Of a stretch of DNA of 64,000 bases, positions 8,513-16,590 are shown piece after piece. The stretch lies in contig CABXVR010000002.1 in the NCBI GenBank assembly GCA_902515565.1, positions 39,278 to 103,277 on the forward strand, read 5' to 3'. The DNA comes from an uncultured Bacteroidota bacterium. GTDB taxonomy: Bacteria; Bacteroidota; Bacteroidia; Flavobacteriales; Flavobacteriaceae. Numbering within the stretch: the first letter of the stretch is position 1; each line of letters starts with the position of its first letter. Position numbers and translations under genes: made by a program. The notes below the pieces were generated by a model. It saw nothing but the letters and a program-made list of their open reading frames with translations. It was not told the DNA's origin and made no database searches.

Positions 8513-9916
8513 TTATTTATTTTTTGAAAAGATTAATAAACCTACAAACGGAAGAAATAGCCAAAGACATAAAAACAATATGTTTTGAGTATTTTCTTTT
8601 ATTATTTCTGAATTTGTAGGAGGAGTGAAATTAAATTTTGGAAGTTGTTTAAACTTCTCCTCTGTCATATTGTAACCGCGCTCACCATACTTTGAATTAT
8701 CTTTAATATCATAATTTAAAAACTCTTGTTTTTGCAATCGATATTTCTCAGCAGCATTAGTGAATTTCCAATGTAATTTATCGCTTGTATTTGAGACATC
8801 CATTGATAAAAATCGTAATGAAATAAATGGTGACAAAAAGGATAAACTTTCATAAACCTTGTTTTGTTTGATTGCAATTTCATTTAAAATATCATAATGT
8901 TTTTTATAAATCTGAGCTTCATGCTCTTCTCCTTTTTGCATTCGATAACCCGAATAATTAAACGGTAATTCACTAATCTTTTCAACTCCATATTCTTCTA
9001 ATGTTTCTAACTCTAGTTTTTGAGCAGCCTCGTTCCATGGGTTGTGACCATCAAGTCCATTTTTTTTATCTTCAGCAACAGCTGCGTTAAATTCTGATTT
9101 TGATGGATAAGGGTGGGCTTCATTTGCAAAATTTGTGGCAACTTTTGGAGTAATAAAACTAAATAAAATCCAAATTAGCAAAGTGCATACTAAGGAAGTT
9201 CCAGATGATTTACTGAATAAAGAAACTAAAACTGTGATCGTTGAAATAATTAAATAATAAACCAAATATGAAGCCAATAGAGTCATTAAACTGCTCCAAC
9301 TAAAAAAGGCTAAGTCATGAACATTTGATAAAACAACTCCTATAACCAAAAAGGTAAATATGGTTAGAATAAAAATAGGAATTATTGCAGCGAACCACTT
9401 TCCTAGAATTAATTTTACAGAACTTACACCTTGACTTTTTAACATTGTCAAAGTTTTATTTTCTAATTCTTTCGTATAAGAATTATAACCAATAAGTATT
9501 ATTATTAAAGGAAATAAGTAAATCAATACAAAGTTGATAGAAAGTGTGCCAAAACGAGCTAAACTTGTTTGGTCTGTAGCCTCACTAAATGATGCTTCAT
9601 TTCGATTGTGAGCCTCTAAAAATATGGAATTACCAGTATACTTAGTGACACCATAATCTAATAAAGACAAAGCAAACTTAGGCTTAAAGGCATAGGTCCC
9701 ATAGTGGGCTGCAGAGTGTGGGTTTTTAGCTCCTTGTGTCTCCCAGATTGTACGTTCTTTAGAAACCGACTCGGTAAGTTGTTGATTACTTTTTTTATAT
9801 TGATTAACCCCTGTAATTAAAGCTAACAGTAGTAAAATACAGGATATAACGACTGCTGATTTAAATCGTCCATCTCTACTTAACTCTTTAAGCTCCTTAA
9901 AAATTATGTTTCTCAT
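8513..9916 (-). CDS. ABC-2 type permease, DUF3526-like (first subunit)
   Basis: Paralogue of the downstream permease with the same plan: helix near residues 18-36, a periplasmic stretch, five helices between about 125 and 260, a long soluble loop and a final helix at the C-terminus. It is encoded 1 bp after the ATPase gene and 3 bp before the second permease, so the three products should form one transporter with a heterodimeric membrane part. The soluble loop contains conserved-looking aromatic and charged blocks but no recognisable enzyme motif. Role as an exporter is inferred from the ABC-2 fold. Confidence 0.86.
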   Translation of the reverse strand: MRNIIFKELKELSRDGRFKSAVVISCILLLLALITGVNQYKKSNQQLTESVSKERTIWETQGAKNPHSAAHYGTYAFKPKFALSLLDYGVTKYTGNSIFLEAHNRNEASFSEATDQTSLARFGTLSINFVLIYLFPLIIILIGYNSYTKELENKTLTMLKSQGVSSVKLILGKWFAAIIPIFILTIFTFLVIGVVLSNVHDLAFFSWSSLMTLLASYLVYYLIISTITVLVSLFSKSSGTSLVCTLLIWILFSFITPKVATNFANEAHPYPSKSEFNAAVAEDKKNGLDGHNPWNEAAQKLELETLEEYGVEKISELPFNYSGYRMQKGEEHEAQIYKKHYDILNEIAIKQNKVYESLSFLSPFISLRFLSMDVSNTSDKLHWKFTNAAEKYRLQKQEFLNYDIKDNSKYGERGYNMTEEKFKQLPKFNFTPPTNSEIIKENTQNILFLCLWLFLPFVGLLIFSKNK

Positions 9917-9917
9917 A

Positions 9918-10631
9918 TTAGCTTACATTTTTAAAGTTCATAATATCCAAGTAAATTGTTTCCAACTGCTTAAGTGTAAGTTCAGACGTACTAGAATAGT
10001 TTTCCAAAATACCGGAACGCATAATTCCTATATGGGTACTAACTTCTTTTGCTCTAAATAAATCGTGAGTAGCCATTAGTATAGCAACACCGTCGTTCTT
10101 CATTTTTTTAAGCAATGAAATAAACTCATTACTAGATTTTGGATCCAAACCAGATGTAGGCTCATCAAGTAATAAAACCTTTGATTCTTTTGCAATAGCT
10201 AATGCAATTCCAACCTTTTGACGCATTCCTTTAGAGAATGTATTTACTCTATTATTATGAGCAGCTTTTTCTAATCCTGCCTCTGACAAAAAGTTTTGTA
10301 ATTGTTGCTGATCAAATGTCTTATTAGAAAGTTTAGTAAAATAATCCAAATTCTCAACAGCACTTAATGTTGGGTACAACATAAGGTTTTCAGGTATATA
10401 GGTTAGAAATTCTTTTGTTTTTATTGGATTTTTTATAACATCAAGATTATTGATTTCAGCAGTTCCTAAGCTAGGAAGTGTGAAGTTTAATAAGATGTTG
10501 ATTATTGTAGACTTTCCAGCACCATTAGCACCAAGCAAACATAATATTTCTCCTTCATTGACATTAAAAGAAAGATCATTAATAGCTGTGAAATCACCAT
10601 ATTTTTTGGTGATATTATTTGTGGTTATCAT
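9918..10631 (-). CDS. ABC transporter ATP-binding subunit
   Basis: Cytoplasmic ATPase that powers the two permeases encoded directly downstream. All nucleotide-binding motifs are intact: Walker A GANGAGKST (34-42), signature FSKGMRQKV (132-140), Walker B LLLDEP (153-158) and the switch His189. The KGMRQ form of the signature is typical of ABC-2 exporters of the NosF/CcmA kind. The start ATG lies 99 bp from the small His/Cys protein gene upstream. No copper-site protein NosD or NosL is present, so a nitrous-oxide-reductase role is not supported. Confidence 0.93.
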   Translation of the reverse strand: MITTNNITKKYGDFTAINDLSFNVNEGEILCLLGANGAGKSTIINILLNFTLPSLGTAEINNLDVIKNPIKTKEFLTYIPENLMLYPTLSAVENLDYFTKLSNKTFDQQQLQNFLSEAGLEKAAHNNRVNTFSKGMRQKVGIALAIAKESKVLLLDEPTSGLDPKSSNEFISLLKKMKNDGVAILMATHDLFRAKEVSTHIGIMRSGILENYSSTSELTLKQLETIYLDIMNFKNVS

Positions 10632-10730
10632 ATAAATAAATTAAAAATTAGCAATTAATATAGCGTGATACTATATCATTAAACAAGTCTTTAAGACATG
10701 TGATTATATTGTAAAAAGCAAAAAGGTGTA

Positions 10731-11027
10731 TTATAATGTAGGTGGAGGCCTACAAAAAAGAGAATTGTCAATTTGACTTTGTTTGAATTTATAATCATGA
10801 GCATAAAAATTTTGCTCTTTAAATAAATTCGTGATTTGTGTTGAAGAACTAATTGAGTTATTAGTTGTAAAATCTGTCTCATTAGTAACAATGACATGCT
10901 CACAAATTTCGCAATCATTGTCTAGAGTGTCACTTTCATCGTGAGTAAAAGAGTGTAAACTGACTACTTTTAGTCCCATAAATAGGAAAAGTAAAAAGAA
11001 GGCAATATTATTTTTATATTTAATCAA
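10731..11027 (-). CDS. small exported His/Cys protein, Bacteroidota type
   Basis: I do not know a function. From the proposed TTG start the product is 98 residues: a short basic N-terminus, one hydrophobic segment (MIKYKNN then IAFFLLFLFMGLKVV), a possible metal-binding patch with SLHSFTHDESD and DCEICEH, and the C-terminal tail CRPPPTL. Similar short His/Cys proteins with an RPPP-like tail are common in Bacteroidota next to TonB receptors and ABC-2 exporters. A second TTG 30 bases upstream (11057) would add ten residues; no ATG is available. It is followed by the ABC exporter genes. Metal sensing or handling is only inferred. Confidence 0.6.
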   Translation of the reverse strand: MIKYKNNIAFFLLFLFMGLKVVSLHSFTHDESDTLDNDCEICEHVIVTNETDFTTNNSISSSTQITNLFKEQNFYAHDYKFKQSQIDNSLFCRPPPTL

Positions 11028-11152
11028 GTGAACGAATTTAACAATCAAAAGTAACAATATTTTAAATATCTTTAAAATAAAAATACAATTACTATAGACA
11101 TTATAGTGTTTGTTATTTTATTTTAAAAATTGAATTTATTTTAATAAAAAAA

Positions 11153-11177
11153 GGGGTTAATCTTAAAGATTAACCCC
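11153..11177 (-). terminator. strong intrinsic terminator of the tRNA pair
   Basis: Perfect 10-bp stem GGGGTTAATC/GATTAACCCC with a 5-base loop, flanked by an A-run on one side and a T-run on the other. It lies just past the 3' end of tRNA-Leu, read on the minus strand, where the stem is followed by seven T. The symmetrical A/T flanks could also stop transcription from the other direction. Confidence 0.85.
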
Positions 11178-11182
11178 TTTTG

Positions 11183-11267
11183 TACTGAAGGCGGGACTTG
11201 AACCCGCACGGACTTACAGTCCATTGGATTTTAAGTCCAACGTGTCTACCAATTCCACCACTTCAGC
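11183..11267 (-). tRNA. tRNA-Leu (anticodon TAA)
   Basis: 85-nt class II tRNA. The acceptor strands GCTGAAG and CTTCAGT pair (with a terminal G-U), the anticodon arm CCATTGGATTTTAAGTCC on the plus strand reads as anticodon TAA on the minus strand, the long variable arm is ACTGTAAGT-like, and the T arm has GGTTCAAGTCC. The discriminator is A73, as expected for leucine. A complete CCA end is not encoded. It follows tRNA-Gly by 14 bp and shares its transcript. Confidence 0.95.
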
Positions 11268-11281
11268 ATATATATTTTCAG

Positions 11282-11353
11282 AGCGAAAGAAGGGATTTGA
11301 ACCCTCGACCTCCACCTTGGCAAGGTGATGCTCTACCCCTGAGCTACTTTCGC
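11282..11353 (-). tRNA. tRNA-Gly (anticodon GCC)
   Basis: 72-nt tRNA with acceptor GCGAAAG/CTTTCGC, D arm GCTCAGGGGTAGAGC, anticodon stem-loop CACCTTGCCAAGGTG carrying GCC, and T arm with GGTTCAAATCC. The discriminator base is T73, usual for bacterial glycine tRNA. CCA is not encoded. It is the first tRNA of a two-tRNA transcript read from the promoter about 38 bp upstream. Confidence 0.96.
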
Positions 11354-11390
11354 AGTTTTTTTAATGAACGAACACCTAATGGTGCGGGTG

Positions 11391-11420
11391 CAAATTTAAT
11401 ACAATTCTTATAATAGCAAA
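11391..11420 (-). promoter_or_regulatory. promoter of the tRNA-Gly/tRNA-Leu pair
   Basis: On the minus strand TTTG, an 18-bp spacer and TAAATTTG fit the Bacteroidota primary-sigma consensus TTTG-N19-TAnnTTTG. The expected start site lies near 11384, about 30 bp before mature tRNA-Gly. The bases just after the -7 box are GC-rich (CACCCGCACC), which stands out in this AT-rich DNA and resembles the discriminator of growth-rate-regulated stable-RNA promoters. Confidence 0.75.
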
Positions 11421-11446
11421 GTATTTTTTAAAAAAATAAGCAGTTA

Positions 11447-14044
11447 TTAAATATCTAACTTTTTTTTAAGTTCGCTAAGTTTAAGTAAAGCCTCAACTGG
11501 TGTTAATGAGTTAATATCAATTTTTGATATTTCATCTTTCAACTCCTCCAAAACAGGATTATCTAAATTAAAAAACTGAAGTTGAATATCGTCTTTTATT
11601 GACTTAACCTTCCCAGTTAACTCCTCATTAGAATGTGATTTTTCTAGTTTTTTCAAAATCTGATGAGCCTTATTTAAAACCTTTGAAGGCATACCAGCCA
11701 TTTTAGCAACATGTATTCCAAAGCTATGTTCACTACCTCCTGGAACTAATTTTCTTAAAAACAAAACATCATTTTTTTCTTCCTTTACAGAAACATTAAA
11801 ATTCTTTATTCGTTTGAAAGAGGAAGTCATTTCATTTAGCTCATGATAATGTGTTGCAAAAAGAGTTTTTGGTTTGGATATGTTATCGTGTAAAAACTCG
11901 CTAATAGCCCAAGCTATTGATATTCCATCATAGGTACTTGTTCCTCTTCCTATTTCATCTAGAAGAATCAAACTTCTACTAGAAATATTATTTAATATGG
12001 ATGCAGTTTCATTCATTTCTACCATGAAAGTAGACTCTCCCATGGAAATATTATCACTTGCTCCAACTCTAGTAAATATTTTATCAAACCAACCCATTCT
12101 TACGGATTTTGCAGGTACAAAACTACCCATTTGAGCCATTAAAACAATTATTGCTGTTTGCCTTAATATGGCAGATTTACCCGACATATTAGGCCCAGTA
12201 ATCATTATAATTTGTTGTTTATCTGCATCTAAAAAGACATCATTAGAAATGTAAGATTCATGTGCCTTTAATTGTTTTTCAATAACAGGATGTCTGCCAT
12301 CTTTGATGTCCAAATCATGAGAGTCATCTATGATAGGTTTGCAGTAATCATTCTCTATTGATAGTTGACTAAACCCAGATAAACAATCTAATTTTGCAAT
12401 TAAAAACGAATTATTTTGAACCTCCTTTATAAAGCCGCCCATCCATTGAACTAAATCATTAAAAATTTGAATTTCAAGAGTCATTATTTTTTCTTCAGCA
12501 CCAAGTATCTTAGATTCATACTCCTTTAATTCTTCAGTAATATATCTTTCTGCACTTACTAATGTTTGTTTTCTTATCCAATGCTCTGGGACCTTATCTT
12601 TATGAGTGTTTCTGACCTCTATGTAGTATCCAAACACGTTATTTGAAGCTATTTTTAGAGATGTAATACCTGTCGCTTCACTTTCTCTAACTAGCATTTT
12701 ATCTAACACCTCTTTGCCTGAAAAAGCAATATTTCTTAATTCTTTTAACTCCTTTGAATATTCAGAAGATATAGAATTTCCTTTTAAAATATTAACTGGA
12801 GCTTCTTCCAAAAGAGTTTCTTTAATCCTATCCCTTAACTTATCACAATTACTTAAGGTAACTCCGATTTCTTTTACAGAAGCATTAGTAGATTTTTCTG
12901 CAAGTGATTTAATTGGAATAATTGCCTCAAGAGAATTTTTTAATTGAATTACTTCTCTGGGGCTAATTTTAAAAGTAGCAACTTTAGAAATGAGTCTTTC
13001 TATATCACCAATTAATTTAATATGATGTTGGATTTGATTTAAAGAATTTAAATCTTGAATAAAAAACTCAACCACTTCTTGGCGACTATTTATTTCTTTA
13101 AGATCTTTTAGGGGAAGTGCTAACCATCTTTTAAGTAGTCTACCACCCATTGGAGATATTGTTTTATCGATAACATCAATTAAAGTAACCGCATTTAAAT
13201 TATTTGAATTAAAAAGCTCTAAGTTTCTTGTGGTAAATCTATCCATCCATACATAATCCTCTTTTGGTATTCTTTTAATTGAAGATATATGATTAATTTT
13301 CTGGTGTTGTGTTTCACTTAAATAATGCATAATAGCTCCTGCGGCTATAACACCATCATTTAAATTTTCAATTCCAAAGCCTTTAAGGTTCTTAGTTTTA
13401 AAATGCGTACAGATAGACTCTTTAGCAAAGTCATGTTGAAAGACCCAGTCTTCAAGATAAAAAAGTTGATATGGGTAGCTAAATTTTGAGCTGAAGTCTT
13501 GTTTTTTTTGTTTGGAAACTAATATTTCACTGGGATTAAAATTTTGAAGAAGCTTATCTACTTCGTCAACTGTTCCTTGAGAAATTAAAAACTCTCCTGT
13601 GGAAACATCTAAGAAAGAGATTCCAATCTGTTTTCCTAGGCTAATTGCAGCTAAAAAATTATTTGTTTTTGGAGAAAGCACTTCATCTATAATAGCTAGA
13701 CCTGGTGTTATTAGCTCTGTTACTCCTCTTTTAACTATCGTTTTAGTAAGCTTAGGATCTTCAAGCTGGTCACATATAGCAACTCTTAATCCGGCCTTTA
13801 CTAGCTTAGGCAGATATGTATTTAATGAGTGGTGAGGGAAACCTGCAAGTTCTGTTTCACTAGAGCTGCCAGCACCTCTTTTAGTTAGAATAATTCCAAG
13901 TATTTTTGCAGTTTTAATTGCATCCTGTCCAAAGGTTTCGTAAAAATCTCCAACTCTAAAAAGTAACAATGCATCAGGATATTTTACCTTGATAGCATTA
14001 TATTGCTTCATTAAAGGGGTTATTTTTTTTACTGTTTTAGACAA
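11447..14044 (-). CDS. mutS: DNA mismatch repair ATPase MutS
   Basis: Cytoplasmic mismatch-recognition protein. The N-terminal mismatch-binding domain opens with TPLMKQYNAIKVKYPDALL and carries the diagnostic FRVGDFYETFG, whose Phe-x-Glu contacts the mispaired base. Connector, lever and clamp domains follow, then the ATPase with Walker A TGPNMSGKS near residue 615, LLDEIGRGTSTYDG and the ATHYHEL block. The C-terminal helix-turn-helix dimer region is present. At 865 residues it is full MutS1 length, not the endonuclease-type MutS2. It is transcribed alone, divergently from the TrmH-family gene. Confidence 0.97.
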   Translation of the reverse strand: MSKTVKKITPLMKQYNAIKVKYPDALLLFRVGDFYETFGQDAIKTAKILGIILTKRGAGSSSETELAGFPHHSLNTYLPKLVKAGLRVAICDQLEDPKLTKTIVKRGVTELITPGLAIIDEVLSPKTNNFLAAISLGKQIGISFLDVSTGEFLISQGTVDEVDKLLQNFNPSEILVSKQKKQDFSSKFSYPYQLFYLEDWVFQHDFAKESICTHFKTKNLKGFGIENLNDGVIAAGAIMHYLSETQHQKINHISSIKRIPKEDYVWMDRFTTRNLELFNSNNLNAVTLIDVIDKTISPMGGRLLKRWLALPLKDLKEINSRQEVVEFFIQDLNSLNQIQHHIKLIGDIERLISKVATFKISPREVIQLKNSLEAIIPIKSLAEKSTNASVKEIGVTLSNCDKLRDRIKETLLEEAPVNILKGNSISSEYSKELKELRNIAFSGKEVLDKMLVRESEATGITSLKIASNNVFGYYIEVRNTHKDKVPEHWIRKQTLVSAERYITEELKEYESKILGAEEKIMTLEIQIFNDLVQWMGGFIKEVQNNSFLIAKLDCLSGFSQLSIENDYCKPIIDDSHDLDIKDGRHPVIEKQLKAHESYISNDVFLDADKQQIIMITGPNMSGKSAILRQTAIIVLMAQMGSFVPAKSVRMGWFDKIFTRVGASDNISMGESTFMVEMNETASILNNISSRSLILLDEIGRGTSTYDGISIAWAISEFLHDNISKPKTLFATHYHELNEMTSSFKRIKNFNVSVKEEKNDVLFLRKLVPGGSEHSFGIHVAKMAGMPSKVLNKAHQILKKLEKSHSNEELTGKVKSIKDDIQLQFFNLDNPVLEELKDEISKIDINSLTPVEALLKLSELKKKLDI

Positions 14045-14162
14045 TGTAGAGTAGTTTTAAATATTTATTTTTACCAACATAATATCATGTGTTGCTAATG
14101 TAACTAATATTTATTTTTTTAAAAAGACATTAAAAAAAGATATTATAAATAATTTTTCTAAA

Positions 14163-14684
14163 ATGAGAAAATTAAAAAACAGTGAGCTAAACAGAATTAG
14201 CCCCAAAGAATACAAAGAAGCTGTTAAAAGTCCTGTCATTGTTGTGCTTGATAACATTAGAAGTTTAAACAACATTGGAAGTGTTTTCAGAACTAGTGAT
14301 GCTTTTATGGTAGAAAAAATATACCTATGTGGGATAACAGCAATACCACCTCACAAAGACATTAATAAGACTGCCTTAGGCAGTACAGATAGTGTAGAAT
14401 GGGAACATATAACAAGTACTATAGAATTAGTAAATCAATTAAAAAAACAAGGTGTAAAGGTTATATCAATTGAGCAATGTGAAGGCTCTAGTAAACTTAA
14501 TGAATACACGTTTGAAAAAGATGAAAAATATGCCTTTATATTTGGAAATGAAATTAAAGGGGTGGATCAAGAAGTAATTAACCAAAGTGATGATGTTATT
14601 GAAATTCCTCAGCTTGGAACCAAGCATTCTTTAAATATTTCAGTTAGTGTAGGGGTTGTACTTTGGAACTCAGTTTTTAAATAA
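14163..14684 (+). CDS. TrmH/SpoU-family RNA ribose methyltransferase
   Basis: SPOUT-class 2'-O-methyltransferase acting on tRNA or rRNA. All three family motifs are present: motif 1 LDNIRSLNNIGSVFRTSDAF (29-48), motif 2 FGNEIKGV (127-134) and motif 3 IPQLGTKHSLNISVSVGV (148-165), which together form the knotted SAM site. At 173 residues it lacks the extra N-terminal RNA-binding domain of RlmB, so it is a minimal enzyme closer to the TrmH/TrmL size class. The target nucleotide cannot be predicted. It is divergent from mutS and ends 8 bp before the convergent folK fusion gene. Confidence 0.9.
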   Translation: MRKLKNSELNRISPKEYKEAVKSPVIVVLDNIRSLNNIGSVFRTSDAFMVEKIYLCGITAIPPHKDINKTALGSTDSVEWEHITSTIELVNQLKKQGVKVISIEQCEGSSKLNEYTFEKDEKYAFIFGNEIKGVDQEVINQSDDVIEIPQLGTKHSLNISVSVGVVLWNSVFK

Positions 14685-14692
14685 GAAACTAA

Positions 14693-15817
14693 TTACTGAC
14701 AAATAGATTTTAATATGCTCAAATAATCTATTCTGTTATTTACAAAATCCATATTATTAATGTCAATGATTTTTATATTTAAATCGGTTTGAGTTTTGTG
14801 AAAATCAAGATATCCTGAGTTAATATTTTTCAAATACTTTGAATCTATATTTTGTTCGTAATCTCTACCGCGTTTTTTAATATTTTCTTTTAATCTGTCA
14901 ATATTTTGATTAAGATATATATATAAATCAGGTTTGAGAATATCTTTATACATAGAGAAAAATAGCTTTCTATATAATGCAAACTCATCCTCACTTAAAG
15001 TTATTTTAGAAAATATCAATGATTTAAATATATCATAGTCACTAACAATAGAATCATTAAAAATATTTAGTTGTGACAAGTCATCAGTAATTTGCTGATA
15101 TCTTTCTGCTAAAAAAGACATCTCTAATGTAAATGCATACCTATCTGGATCTTTATAGAATTTTGGGAGAAAAGGATTATCTGCAAATCTTTCTAAAATC
15201 AATTTTGAGTTAAAATCTATAGATATTTTTTTAGCAAGAGAAGTTTTACCAGCTCCAATATTTCCTTCAATAGCTATATATTTAAACTTAGAAATATCAA
15301 ATTGATCCTTTGGGTTAGTTAAAATTTCACGGAGTTTTTCCACATCACCACTCTTACACAACTTTAATAATTCATTTGAGGTTTTATTTAAAATTGGGTG
15401 GTTTATATTTGGATCAATATCGTTTAATGGAGCTAAAACAAATTCACGCAAATGCATAGAGGGGTGAGGTACAGTTAATAGATTGTTTTTGATAACCTGG
15501 TCCTCGATTAATATAATATCAAGATCAATTATTCTTGATTCATACACATTTTTATCGCTCCTAGTTCTGCCAAGTTTTGCTTCGATATTTAGAAGAGATT
15601 GTAATGTGTTATTTGGATCATCATTTGAGAAAAAAGAAATACATATATTATAAAAATCATCGCCTTTAAAACCTACAGCTTTTGTTTTATATATAGAAGA
15701 TATTGAGGATACAATAGAGATTTCTAAATGGATTAAATCAATTGCATCTTGGAGGTTTTGCAGCTTATCTCCAATATTAGAGCCAATAGAAATATGATAT
15801 TTATTAAAAGATTTCAT
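14693..15817 (-). CDS. folK: HPPK (FolK) fused to a deoxynucleoside kinase
   Basis: Two enzymes in one 374-residue chain. Residues 1-160 are 6-hydroxymethyl-7,8-dihydropterin pyrophosphokinase, the folate-pathway step making the pterin diphosphate; its signature LGRTRSDKNVYESRIIDLD lies at 82-100. Residues about 176-374 are a deoxynucleoside kinase of the dCK/dGK type, with Walker A GNIGAGKT (185-192), an LERF block and the RGRDYEQ lid region. The frame is continuous with no sign of a stop or frameshift at the joint. The same fusion occurs, as I recall, in many Flavobacteriia. It links folate synthesis with deoxynucleoside salvage, like nupC-thyA-folA elsewhere in the window. Confidence 0.92.
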   Translation of the reverse strand: MKSFNKYHISIGSNIGDKLQNLQDAIDLIHLEISIVSSISSIYKTKAVGFKGDDFYNICISFFSNDDPNNTLQSLLNIEAKLGRTRSDKNVYESRIIDLDIILIEDQVIKNNLLTVPHPSMHLREFVLAPLNDIDPNINHPILNKTSNELLKLCKSGDVEKLREILTNPKDQFDISKFKYIAIEGNIGAGKTSLAKKISIDFNSKLILERFADNPFLPKFYKDPDRYAFTLEMSFLAERYQQITDDLSQLNIFNDSIVSDYDIFKSLIFSKITLSEDEFALYRKLFFSMYKDILKPDLYIYLNQNIDRLKENIKKRGRDYEQNIDSKYLKNINSGYLDFHKTQTDLNIKIIDINNMDFVNNRIDYLSILKSICQ

Positions 15818-15840
15818 TGGTACAAATTAAACAAAAAGAA

Positions 15841-15879
15841 ATTCAAAATGTTATATTTACTTTAAATAATATTTTGAAT
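15841..15879. repeat. inverted repeat before the queuosine transporter gene
   Basis: Perfect 9-bp arms ATTCAAAAT and ATTTTGAAT separated by 21 bp, ending 2 bp before the ATG. In RNA it could form a weak AU hairpin over the start site. There is no resemblance to a preQ1 riboswitch (no C-rich aptamer loop), so its role is uncertain. Confidence 0.3.
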
Positions 15880-15881
15880 TA

Positions 15882-16586
15882 ATGACAGTAAAAAATAAAA
15901 TATTAGCACAAAAAATATATCTTATTCTTGGGGCTTTATTTATCACATCTTTAGTTGTTTCTAACTTAATATTTCAAAAATTTTTTTATTGGCATCCATT
16001 TGATATAAAAATATTTGGGGTGGATTTATTTATTCTTTCTGTAGGCATTTTACCCTACCCTATCACCTTTTTAATTACAGACTTAATTAGTGAGATATAC
16101 GGAAAACAAAAAGCTAATCAGATGGTAACTGTTGGGATTTTTGCATCTATTTTTTCAATTTTGATAATCTTAGTGGCAGATTCTGTCCCTGCAATTGTAG
16201 ATTCTCCTGTTGGAGATGAATTATTTTCAAAAGTGTTTGGAAGTACAATAATCGCTGTATTCGCAAGCATGATAACTTACCTGTTTGCTCAATTTGTAGA
16301 TATTCATATTTATCATTTTTGGAAAAACCTGACCAAAGGTAAAATGCTTTGGCTTAGAAATAATTTTTCAACTTTTTTCTCACAATTTGTAGATACTTTT
16401 ACCATTACATTCTTGCTCTGTGCATTTGAAGTATTAAACTGGGATCAGTTTATGGGATTACTTATTTCTGGATTTTTATTTAAGGTTATAATTGCTCTTA
16501 TTGATACTCCGTTTTTATACTTAGGGGTATATTTTTTTAGAAGAAAGTTTAATCTTAAAATAAATGAAGAAATTAATATTGATTGA
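15882..16586 (+). CDS. queuosine precursor transporter, YhhQ/DUF165 family
   Basis: Inner-membrane carrier of the VUT/ECF-like family that takes up preQ0/preQ1, precursors of the modified tRNA base queuosine. The 234 residues show six hydrophobic segments. Family landmarks are the LPYPITFLITDLISEIYGKQKA segment in the first half, the HFWKNLTKGKMLWLRNNFSTFFSQFVDT segment in the middle and the C-terminal ALIDTPFLYLGVYFFRRK. It stands alone between divergent and convergent neighbours; no queuosine-synthesis gene is beside it. This suggests the cell imports rather than, or in addition to, makes the precursor. Confidence 0.88.
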   Translation: MTVKNKILAQKIYLILGALFITSLVVSNLIFQKFFYWHPFDIKIFGVDLFILSVGILPYPITFLITDLISEIYGKQKANQMVTVGIFASIFSILIILVADSVPAIVDSPVGDELFSKVFGSTIIAVFASMITYLFAQFVDIHIYHFWKNLTKGKMLWLRNNFSTFFSQFVDTFTITFLLCAFEVLNWDQFMGLLISGFLFKVIIALIDTPFLYLGVYFFRRKFNLKINEEINID

Positions 16587-16590
16587 TTTT

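Noticed and set aside
8244..8588. 114-residue plus-strand ORF across the two ABC permease genes
   Set aside because: Lies opposite two confident permease genes and spans their junction; composition is that of a shadow frame.
7079..10631. Nitrous-oxide reductase maturation genes (nosFY)
   Set aside because: The ATPase and DUF3526 permeases are similar in type, but nosZ, nosD and nosL are absent.
10691..10918. 75-residue minus-strand ORF overlapping the small His/Cys protein
   Set aside because: The other frame has the hydrophobic segment, CxxC-like patch and RPPP tail known from this phylum; this one has none.
11198..11413. 71-residue ORF over the tRNA genes
   Set aside because: It translates the antisense of tRNA-Leu and tRNA-Gly, a frequent false call.
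14693..15817. folK-kinase fusion as an assembly or frameshift artefact
   Set aside because: The frame is continuous across the joint, both domains are complete, and the same fusion is known in relatives.
15818..15881. preQ1 riboswitch before the queuosine transporter
   Set aside because: The 64-bp gap is AT-rich and has no C-rich loop or pseudoknot pattern of a preQ1 aptamer.
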